Assembly: GCA_001275005.1 (NCBI GenBank)
Contig: JWZX01003095.1
Span: 1 to 30,420 of the forward strand
From: Chrysochromulina tobinii
Taxonomy: Eukaryota; Haptophyta; Prymnesiales; Chrysochromulinaceae
Direction: 5' to 3'
DNA: 30,420 nucleotides
Shown: positions 17,049 to 25,301 of the stretch, piece by piece
How positions within the stretch are numbered: the stretch's first letter is position 1
Layout: the number at the start of each line of letters is the position of its first letter
Program-made: the position numbers and the translations under genes
Notes under the pieces: generated by a model
Databases searched by the model: none
What the model saw: the letters and a program-made list of their open reading frames with translations, nothing else
What the model was told of the DNA's origin: nothing

Positions 17049-18316
17049 ATGCCCGCCACCACCCGCGGCCGCCTTCGCCAGCAGGCCCTGCTCGATCTGC
17101 CCCTTGACGACAACATGCTTGTGCACGTGCTCGCCGCGCTCAACGTCCACCACGGTACAGAGGCGCTCGACAGAGCCAGCGGCGTCTGCCGTAGTTGGCG
17201 CGATCGCGTGTTGGACAGCGCGCACTTGGAGGACGATCCGGACAGCATGATTGGCGAGCTACGCTCGGGTGATAAGCCCTACCGCTTCGACCGCCCGCAC
17301 GACGCCATCTTCCTCCCGAACGGCCACGTGTGCGTCGCCGACTGCGACAACTTCCGCATGCAGATTGTGTCACGCGACGGGTACTACGTTGGTGAGGTGC
17401 GCCTCGACGGTGGTACATCGTGCCCGACTGGCCTCGCCGCCTCCGGCGACTGGCTCTACGTCGTCGAGCACGGTGCGCACCGGCTGAGCAAGCTGCGCCG
17501 CTCGTGCACCTCGGCTGCTGAGACGACGAGCCGCGCCAAGCGGTGGGCGTGCGTGGGCAGCTGGGGCGGCGGCGACGCCGAGTTGCGCCACCCATGGGGC
17601 GTCGCCGTCGCCAACAAGCGCGTTTACGTCACCGATCAGGGCAATGACCGCATCTGCGTCTTCAGCGCCGACAAGTTGGACTTCCTCTTCAGCTTCGGCG
17701 GGCGCGGGGGCGGCATGGGGCAGCTGCGCGAGCCACGGTGCGCGCGCGCCACGGGAGAGCGAGAGCAGGCTGCCAGCAGCAGCAGCAGCCGAAGCAGCGG
17801 ACTCGCGCGCACTCAGCCTTTCCCGCTGCTTCCCGTCCGTCCCGCTTTCTCCGCTACTCTCTCATGCGCACTTGCTGGTTCGCCCTTTGTGCACGCAGGG
17901 GCCTCGCAATTGATGGCGAAGAGCTCTTCGTTGCGGACTCGCGAAACCACCGCATCGTGGTCTACTCGCTCGCGAAGGCCGCGAACGGCGAGGTGCAGCC
18001 GGCCCGCTGCTACGGCGGCGGCGAGAGCTCGACTCGCGGCCGCTTCGGCCTGCCTTCGGGCGTGTGCATCGCCAACGGGCGGCTCTATGTGACGGAACTG
18101 ACGAATCATCGCGTGCAGGTTCTCTCGCTTGACCGGGGGCTGCCTCTGCAGGTGCTCAAGGCCGATGGCCCCGTCTCCGGCGTGTGCGCCGACAGCACGC
18201 ACGTGTGCACCACCTCCCTGGATGGCGACCATGCCATCACGCTCTGGCGCGTGAACGCGACACCGCGAAGCTCGTCGATGATGATGGCGAGTGGCAGAGG
18301 CCTGATGCCGCCCTGA
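17049..18316 (+). CDS. F-box plus NHL-repeat beta-propeller protein, two exons
   Basis: Exons 17049-17737 and 17899-18316 give about 368 residues. The ATG at 17049 starts MPATTRGRLRQQALLDLPLD. Residues about 14-55 (LLDLPLDDNMLVHVLAALN ... VCRSWRD) have the F-box pattern, which recruits SKP1 in SCF ubiquitin ligases. NHL repeats follow: FDRPHDAIFLPNGHVCVADC, LRHPWGVAVANKRVYVTDQG, GLAIDGEELFVADSRNHRI and FGLPSGVCIANGRLYVTEL. These form a propeller for protein binding. The join REP-R-GLAIDG restores a broken repeat, which supports the intron. The likely role is substrate recognition for ubiquitination. The 3' end runs into CTGATGACC repeats, so a further intron and exon cannot be excluded. Confidence 0.8.
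17738..17898 (+). other. Predicted phase 2 intron in the F-box/NHL gene
   Basis: The donor is CCACG|GTGCGC and the acceptor GCACGCAG|GG, 161 bases. It ends in a long pyrimidine-rich tract (17816-17870). Splicing joins REP and RGLAIDG and restores an NHL repeat. Unlike most introns here it has no CTGAT satellite. Confidence 0.8.
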
Positions 18317-19894
18317 TGACCGCCATCATCAACCTCAGGCCAGATGACCACCCTCATCACCGAGGCCTGATCCCGCCCTGATGACCTGGCGCGCAAGTCA
18401 GGCGGAGGGCGGCTGCGCGGAGCGCGGTCCTTGTGCTGCTCCTGCCGGCGCCTCTTCGTTGGCGTCGTGGGAGCTGTGCACAGGGCATCGGGGAAGGCAC
18501 GCGCGCTTCCGGCCAGATATCCCAAGCGCGATGAAGGTGCGGCGAGGCAGGCAGCGCAGAGAGGCTGCGGCAGGGTGTGAAGCAATGCTGGTATTTTCGC
18601 AGGTGCTGATGGCGCAGTGCCTCCCCGGAGCGTGTGGTGAGGCGAGGCGAGGCGAGGCATCAAATGGCCGCTTCTTTACGATTCGGACGTACGCCGACGC
18701 CGTGAGCGTGACTGTGCTCGCGCCGAGCCAGGTCGCGGGTCTTCGCAAGAACGCAGGACGCACAACTCACGCGTGCATCGCAAACCAAAAGCCACCGCCG
18801 TGACGTGAACACGTATTACCAATACAGTCGAGTGGCGAGTGGGGATCGATCTTCTTGGTCATCGTTGTGTGGCGTTGCATGGGCCCTTATGTACGGTACC
18901 CATAGGTACCCCCCCCGCCCCTGGTAAGAAACCGATGCGAGAGAATTCCGCGTTTCTCCGAACCGGGGTTTTCGCATTCTTGACGACCGACGCGGTTCCG
19001 TCATCCGTGCGGTCGTGGCGAAATGACAAATCCGGGGAAATGATTAGGACGCTCCGGAAACGTTTTCGGTGCGGTACCGGGCGGGAGCCCCCCGGCCCCC
19101 GAGTCGACCCGCCCGAGCGCCGCGCGCCCGGCGGCGCCGGCGGGGGCGCGGTAGGGGCGCGGCGCGCGAACGCGGAACGGTTCGGTTGATGCTTGATCCA
19201 AACGCGCTACGCGCGGCCGCGTGCGGTACCCGTGTCGCTGTCCCTGTCGGCCGCGTTCTCGGAGTCGGACCACGTAAGCTCGTTAAGGGAATTGCAATGT
19301 TTAGATGAATGCCGCGGGAGCTCGCCATGGCGCGAGCCCCCTTATCGGCCGATGCCGTGTGGCGTGGCGTGCGCATGATGGTCGTGATCGCTATACCTAT
19401 CGGCAACGCATGATTGTTTAGCATCTTATTTGGAGGCAACCTAATATATAGCTCCGTAGCATATAGCTCCGTATTGAATAGCTATATAGATAGGTAGCTG
19501 GACCTTTCGTTCATCGCTTTCGCACGGCACCATGTCGGCGGCATTGAACACCGCTACACATCACTCTCATCTGTGGATGATTCTGCCCTCTGCCAACTTC
19601 ATGCTCCAACTGCGCAGCCCCATCCGCGGTCTGGGTCTGAGTCTGGGTCCTGCGGATTGTAGGACAAATTTGTCGACGCGACGTCCTCGAACAGAAGTAC
19701 TGTAAGGAGAGGCTGGCGTTCATGCCCAGTTGGGCCGCTTCACCAATCAACGGAGCGTTGTACGGAGCATTGTGCGGAGCGTTGTGAGGCTCGTTAAAGT
19801 CTGCGGGGACCCGCGCGGGTCGGAGAAGGCGGCCGAGCTGAATCTGGGACCTGCGAGATTGTACGTCGTCATGCTTCATTGCCTGCTGTTTCGG
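18317..19894. other. Gene-poor region with short tandem repeats
   Basis: I find no convincing gene. It opens with degenerate CTGATGACC-type units (18296-18400) continuing from the F-box/NHL gene. Later come GAGGC repeats (18640-18658), a GGTACC-containing stretch (18893-18910) and a very GC-rich stretch (19070-19190). Then there is an unusually A/T-rich island with ATATAGCTCCGTA twice (19444-19471). GTCTGGGTCTGAG-type (19628-19650) and CGGAGCGTTGT-type repeats (19750-19785) follow. It may be an old insertion or decayed gene zone. Confidence 0.45.
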
Positions 19895-20060
19895 GCTGCT
19901 ACGGCGGCGGCGAGAGCTTTACACGCGGCTGCTTCGGCTGCGGGGCCAGCACCAAAGGCGGTACCGTTCTGCCTGCCAACGGGCGGTTGCACGGGGCCGG
20001 GCTTGCTCGTGGAGGTCGCGACAGCAGGGTGCTTCCGTCGGCCAAGGGGCACGGGCTGTG
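19895..20060 (+). pseudogene. Decayed fragment of an NHL-repeat gene
   Basis: Bases 19895-19918 are identical over 24 bases to 18006-18029 in exon 2 of the F-box/NHL gene. Similarity continues in register: CYGGGESFTRGCFG against CYGGGESSTRGRFG, then ANGRL in both. It then fades after small insertions. The fragment has no F-box part, no start of its own and frameshifts relative to the parent. It is most likely a partial duplication or the remnant of a paralogue. Confidence 0.6.
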
Positions 20061-20118
20061 AAAACTGCTGTGAAGGCGGTGGTGGCAACTTCAAGACTGA
20101 AGAGTCCGTGAAGGACCG

Positions 20119-23100
20119 TCAGCTTGGCGGCTTCGCCTGTTCGGATTTACTAGACTGCTTGCCAAGTGGCAGAGGCATCTTGGCCGCGCTAAAAGCGGGT
20201 CGCGAGCCAGCCTTGGCGCCATGGGTATTCACGCCTCCCGCGCTGTCGAGGAGGCTGAGGATGCCTTTGTGCCCTTTCTTCTCCGCGAGCGAGCGGGCTG
20301 AGTTGCCGTGCTTATCGAGTGCGATCGGAGATGCGCCATTGTCGAGCAGCAGCGTGAGCATCGCCTCGTGACCCTTTTGGCACGCCCAGTGGATGGGCGC
20401 GTAGCCCGAATGCCCCTTGTCTTGCACAGACTCCTGTTCGTTGACATCACAGCCATTGGCGATGAGCTGGCGCGCGACCAGCAGATTATTATCCTTGGCC
20501 GCCCAGATGAGCGGTTTCCACTCCGCCGCGCTCTGGCCGCGCCGGTTGAGCTGCGTGACGCGCCCCCCCTTCTTGCCGTCGCCCATATCCGCGCTGATCC
20601 CCTCGGAGTAGTTGTTCGCCTCGAGTTCAGCGCAGAGGAGCCGGAGCTCAAAGGGTGCGATCTGGGGCACCTCGAGCCATGCTGTGGCTTTGGGCACATC
20701 CAGGCGCGACTTGGCGGGCGTGACACCGAGCACCGAGCGCGGCACGGACGTTACCTTGGTCACGCGCTGGCTGGCCATGAAGGCGCAGAGGGCATTCGTG
20801 CCGACCTCATCAAGACTCTCGTTGCCGCGCACATCGACCGAGGTGAGCCTTGGGCAGGCGAGCATCAGCTGCGCCAGCTGCTCGCCATCCGATGGCGTGA
20901 GTGACGCGTCGCGCAGGTCGATGCAAAAGTCAATCGGCAATGTGCGCGCAAAGGCCCACCCCGCGAGGAGAAGCATGCGCGCCGGGCCGCGCGCACTCCA
21001 GCCTTGCAGCACAAGCTCTGGCTTGTCAAGCGCCGCATCGAGCCGTCGAACCTCGTTGATGAGGGTCCGCTGCAAGTAGAGCGTCTCCTGCATCACAGTT
21101 GCGAAGTTGTCGTCGTTGTTGAACCAATCGGGCGCCTTTTTATACGCGCCGTACTCGAGAGCCTTACGCAGAATGCGCAGCGCCACGTCGACAAGGGGCG
21201 ACGTATGCTTGGTGACAAGGCGGGCCTCGTTGGAATCACGCAGGCCTTCACGAATCTCGAGCTCGATTCCCGTGGCCATGTCCATGAGCATCTTGCGCCG
21301 GCGCGAGAGCACCTGCTCGATCGTCATCAGAGGTCATCAGAGGTCATCAAGAGGTCATCAGAGGTCATCAGAGGTCATCAGAGGGGAGCACCTGCTCGAG
21401 CGTCATCAGAGGTCATCAGCGGTCATCAGAGGTCATCATAGGTCATCAGAGGCCATCAGAGGTCATCAGAGGTCATCAGAGGGGAGCACCTGCTCGAGCG
21501 TGAGAGACGTCATGTTGAGCGTCATCAGAGGTCATCAGAGGTCATCAGAGGTCATCAGAAGTCATCAGAGGGGAGCACCTGCTCGAGTGTCTGCGCGGCA
21601 AGGTTGAGTGAGAGGCGCGAGTTGATCACGAGTATGGAGCCCTCGACGTCGGAAGTGAGCGCCTCTATTCCCGTGAGTGGCGGCAGCAGCACCTCTTTCT
21701 CGTGCGGGTATTGGCTCAGCCAGCTCAGGTCGGCGCCGCGGTCGACCATGCCCATCTGCATCTCGAAGATGGTCATCGCATCGCCGTCCTTGCCCGCGCC
21801 GCCGGCCGTTGCGTAGTGCAGCGCCTGCTCCCTATCAGTTGTTGTCGACGAGAAGCCGTACTCGATGCCACCGCGCACGCCCATCGCATTGGGCACCCAA
21901 AACTCCTTTGGCAGCTTCGCATCCTTGATGCCGCGCCACACCTTGCCCGCCTTGGTCAGCTTCGAGAGCTTGAGCACGCAGCTGTTGCATGCGTGGATCG
22001 AGGTCGCGTAGTTGTTGCCCTTGCACAGCTGTTTCCACTGGCTATGAAGGTACGGATCCTTCGACTTGGCACGAAGCACAGCGTTGTACTTCATGTACAT
22101 GGGGCCAGTGTAGAGCCGGCCTGCCACAAGCTCCTCCACGATCATCTCTGAGTGCTCCTCCTCCCGCAGCTTCGAGTTGCACTGCACCTCCATCACCTCG
22201 AGCATCTCCGAGAGCGGGCGTGCCTTACGGCACCACTCGGGGTGACGTTCGCGCAACCCATCGCGCTCGGGGTACGTGTTCGCCTCCGCAGACGACGGGT
22301 TCGTCACAATCCGCCACTCGAGGCGTGAATTGGTCGTCATGCCGTTGGACGAGCGGAAATCATCAGTCGAGTCGGCCTGCACCGTATGCTCCAAGTCCAT
22401 GGACTTGAAGAGAGTGGGCACGTTGTCCTTCTCGGGGTCCTTGGCCATCTGCCGGCGGGCCGAGCAGCGATTCGAGGCCATCAAGTAGTAATCAAGGGCA
22501 ATCCGAAGGCCATCGGAGGCATTTGAGAGCACTCACCTGGGGAGGTCCGAGGAGCGACTCGAGGCCGCCGTAGAAGAGGCTGAGCGAGCCATAGCTCATC
22601 TGGAACTTGCCGCTCGCCTGGAACTTGTCGTTGAGCTGGGAGGACGAGGCAGCCGTCTGCGACTGCAGCTTCTTCACGCCAGCGCTTATCGTATCCACGA
22701 GCCCGCCAAGCGACGCAGCGTTGAGCAGCGTGTCGATCTGCTCGGGCTTGAGCTTCTTTACGTACTCAAAGGCGCTCTGCCCTCCAGTGGCCGCCCGAGG
22801 GATCTTGAGGGCCCTCGAGATCACCTGTGGGGAATAGGGCAGGAGCGCTGTAATGGGCACTTGCATGCAAGGCAGGGGGCGCGTCGGGGCCCTCGAGATC
22901 ACCTTAGGCATGTCCAGGGCGCTGAGCCACTTGGCCGCCGTCCACACTCCCTCCGGCAACTCCTCGTCGTCCTCTACCTCCTCTGCCGCTTTGCCCTCCG
23001 GCAGCGAGACGGCGGGGCCGCGCTTCCCGCCCCCCCCGACCCCCATGGCCGTCTGTAACACCCGCGCAGGCGCTTGCAGCCGCGGCCGAGGTGCGACGCT

Positions 23101-24030
23101 CAGGACGACGCCGTCGGCTCCCGCACCCTCGGCAGCGTTGTCATGCGAGAGCCTCCCTGCGCGCTGGCGCACCACCTGCTGGATCTTCGCAGCCGCGGCG
23201 GCGAATCGCGCAATGCTAGCAAACTCTTGGAAATTCAGACTGCCGTTGCCGTCGGTGTCGGCGATGCTCATCATGGAGTTCACCTCGGACTCCGAGATCG
23301 CCGGCTTGCCTAACTGAGTCCGAAGCGCTGTCTTGAGCTCGTTCCGGTCAATGGTGCCGCCGCCGTCGAGGTCAATCTTGTCAAACACCTTGCGCAGCTT
23401 GAACGAGTCATTAACGTCGACGCTCGTTGCGCCCATATCGAAGGTTTCCACGAATTCCTTCCACACTCCTATCGTCTCCGGAGTAGCACCCGCCGGGCCG
23501 TGGCTTGCGTTGCTTGTGCTGCTCGCACTCGCGATGCTATTCGACTTGCCGACTGCTGGCTGCTCTGGGGCGGGGCGGCTGCTGCTGCTGCTGCTGCTGC
23601 TGCTACTACTGCAGGTCGTGCGGGTCAGGAGTTTTGGAAGCACTGCGCCGGCGCTGCTGCTGCTGCTGCTGCTGCTGCTTGAGGCAGCAGCCGTAGCGGG
23701 TGCCGTTGCGGGTGCGGCAACCTTTCCGTCCGCCACCGCGGAGTTGCTACGCTGGTCCAGATTCACGATGCCACCGTCGGCGCTGGCAGAGGGTTCGATC
23801 GCGCTCTTTGCTGGCTTGGCCATAGGTTGCTTTGCGCCGCTGCTGCTCTTTGGTTTGCCACGCGCAGAGAGCGGGGCAGCGAACGGGGCAGAGAGCGAGC
23901 CACGGGCGGTGCCGCTGCCACTCTTTGGTTTGCCACGCGCACTCTTAGGAACGGAGTGCGTGGCTGCCGCGGGGACGGCCAGCCCGGGCAACAGCGGAGC
24001 TGGCCCACGCGCACTATTGGGTGGCGGCAT
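20119..24030 (-). CDS. EF-hand/IQ plus arginine ADP-ribosyltransferase plus LRR plus ankyrin protein, four exons
   Basis: Exons 24030-22903, 22824-22537, 22448-21579 and 21312-20119, all joined in phase 0, give about 1158 residues. The N-terminus is Pro/Ser/Ala-rich with two poly-Ser runs. Two EF-hand loops with full Ca ligands follow (DLDGGGTIDRNE 220-231; DTDGNGSLNFQE 258-269). An IQ-like motif (IQQVVRQRAGR) is next, then a short helical module (WLSALDMPK, then FEYVKKLKPEQIDTLL). The third exon is an R-S-E class ART domain: VWRGI, FSSTTTD and HEKEVLLPP (ExE), the NAD-binding and catalytic set of arginine-specific mono-ADP-ribosyltransferases. The last exon has an LRR-like stretch and two to three ankyrin repeats (PLIWAAKDNNLLVARQLI; APIHWACQKGHEAMLTLLL). 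The layout suggests Ca-controlled ADP-ribosylation of partners held by the ankyrin/LRR part. Target and location are unknown; there is no signal peptide. Confidence 0.75.
21313..21578 (-). other. Predicted intron built of tandem copies that each carry a splice-site core
   Basis: The sense-strand core CTCGAGCAGGTGCTC (last base C or T variants in the first) occurs four times, at plus positions 21573-21586, 21484-21497, 21386-21399 and 21307-21320. The first serves as donor (GAGCAG|GTGCTC) and the last as acceptor (GAGCAG|GTGCTC), joining LEQ to VLSRRR in phase 0. Between the cores run about 18 units of TGATGACCTC. Internal cores could act as alternative sites. Confidence 0.7.
22449..22536 (-). 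other. Predicted intron whose 3' end copies the upstream exon end
   Basis: Donor CCCCAG|GTGAGTGC, acceptor CCGGCAG|ATGGCC, 88 bases, phase 0. The last ~28 bases before the acceptor match the last ~28 bases of the upstream exon with about six substitutions (shared core CCTCGA.TCGCT.CTCGG.CC.CC). Unspliced, the frame meets a stop within the intron. Confidence 0.7.
22825..22902 (-). other. Predicted 78-base intron with an exact 16-bp direct repeat at its ends
   Basis: Donor CCTAAG|GTGATCTCGAGG, acceptor CCCCACAG|GTGATCTCGAGG. The first 16 bases of the intron (GTGATCTCGAGGGCCC) are identical to the first 16 bases of the next exon. The length is a multiple of three and has no stop, so retention would add 26 residues. 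The pyrimidine-rich acceptor and the restored helix (MPK-VISRALKIP) favour splicing. Confidence 0.65.
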
Positions 24031-24252
24031 GTCACAGGTTTGGGAATGTTGCAGGCCGTGTTGTTTGGACGCCAGCCAGAGCACCTCTGGCGGCCGAGGA
24101 CTCAAACTATCTCGAGTCCGAGGTGTTGGCAACCAACGGCGAGGCACACATGTACGGAAAGCGACCAATCGACCAGGGGGTCGCATGCCATCTCATATCC
24201 GTCACGGATTTCCAAGAATCCTCCGGATACATGCGGTCATGTATTTCGTGAG
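24031..24252. promoter_or_regulatory. Shared upstream region, ADP-ribosyltransferase and ketopantoate reductase-like genes
   Basis: A 222-base divergent spacer with no recognisable box. Both leaders must be short. Confidence 0.35.
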
Positions 24253-25146
24253 ATGCCGGGCTTCTGGGTCGCGTTGAGCTCTATCGCCTACGTCCTGCAC
24301 GCGCCTCACGTACGAGCGACGGTTGCGAATTCCCGAGTTCACACGCCTGCATGCTCCGCTGACGTGCCATCGGTGATCGTCGGCGGCGGCCGCATCGGCT
24401 CGCTGCTCGCCGACCTCGGAACCATAGGAGACGTCGTGCTCCGGCGCAGCGAGCCATTTCCGGCCGTACCTTCTTCGGGACCCATCTTCGTGTGCACGCG
24501 CAACGATGCGCTGCAAGGCATCGTCGACGCGACGCCGCATGAACGGCGCTCTGACCTAGTATTCATGCAGAACGGCATGCTGGGCGCCTTCCTCGACAAG
24601 AATGGGCTCTCGGACAACACGCAGGTGCTCCTCTACCTCGCGGTGAGCAAGTTGGGCGAGAAGCCCATCGACGGCGTCACAGAGTTCAACCCCGACGGCC
24701 TCACTGCCGCGACGGGCAAGTGGGCTTCGGCCTTCGCAGCGCGCCTAGCCAAGGGCGACCTCAAATGCCGGTCACTCGAAGGCGATGCGTACAAGGCTGC
24801 GATGCTCGAGAAGCACGTGTGGATCTGCTCGTTCATGCTCGTCGGCGCGCTCAACGGCGGTGTCACCGTGGGCGACGTGGGCCAGAAGCACATACAACAG
24901 CTCGAGCCGCTCGTCGCCGAGCTGTGTACTTCCGGCGAGGCGGCGCTCGGCATCTCGCTTGCGCCCGGAGCTCTCGATCGGCTGCTTGCGTACGGTCGGT
25001 CGGTCGCGCACTTCCCGACCGCGGTGAAGGAGTTCGAGTGGCGCAACGGCTGGTTCTACGAGCTCACGAAGAAGGCGCTCGCCCTCGGGAAGGACGACCC
25101 GACGCCGATGCACACGGCGATGCTGAAGGCGCTCGGGAAGATTTGA
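24253..25146 (+). CDS. Ketopantoate reductase-like Rossmann-fold protein
   Basis: The product is 297 residues from the ATG at 24253. The first ~25 residues (MPGFWVALSSIAYVLHAPHV) look like a signal or targeting sequence. SVIVGGGRIGSLLADLG is a GxGxxG dinucleotide-binding turn. IFVCTRNDALQGIVDATP and LVFMQNGMLGAFL follow, where ketopantoate reductases have the vKa...t..al..l and v..lqNG motifs. The all-helical C-terminal half with KHVWICSFMLVGALNGG fits the 6-phosphogluconate-dehydrogenase-like C-domain. PanE-type enzymes reduce ketopantoate with NADPH for pantothenate synthesis. Plant and algal relatives of this short form are uncharacterised, so the substrate is open. Single exon, GC-rich codon use; it runs in the same direction as the TPR gene 155 bases downstream. 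Confidence 0.6.
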   Translation: MPGFWVALSSIAYVLHAPHVRATVANSRVHTPACSADVPSVIVGGGRIGSLLADLGTIGDVVLRRSEPFPAVPSSGPIFVCTRNDALQGIVDATPHERRSDLVFMQNGMLGAFLDKNGLSDNTQVLLYLAVSKLGEKPIDGVTEFNPDGLTAATGKWASAFAARLAKGDLKCRSLEGDAYKAAMLEKHVWICSFMLVGALNGGVTVGDVGQKHIQQLEPLVAELCTSGEAALGISLAPGALDRLLAYGRSVAHFPTAVKEFEWRNGWFYELTKKALALGKDDPTPMHTAMLKALGKI

Positions 25147-25301
25147 TCCCACATCGGGGGTCAGAGATAGCGGCGGATGCCATTTCTTTTGGAAGGCATA
25201 GGGTTTTGACTGAAACTGTCAGAACTGTGAACGCAACCCTCTCTCGGCCGACACACTCACGACCCGAAATTGCGAGCGAGGCTGCACGTGACGCGCAATT
25301 C

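Noticed and set aside
19044-19439. 131-codon minus-strand frame in the gene-poor region
   Set aside because: It is rich in Arg and Pro from GC-rich DNA, with no recognisable motif and no steady codon bias.
21300-21600. CRISPR-like array
   Set aside because: The repeats are tandem 10-mers without unique spacers, lie inside a eukaryotic gene, and no cas genes are present.
21107-21607. Plus-strand open frame with repeated RGHQRSSEVI
   Set aside because: It is the antisense reading of the TGATGACCTC intron satellite, which has no stops on that strand. Similar antisense frames occur at each array and would mislead gene predictors.
23555-23700. Plus-strand Cys- or Leu-rich open frames
   Set aside because: These are antisense readings of the poly-Ser codon runs in the ADP-ribosyltransferase gene.
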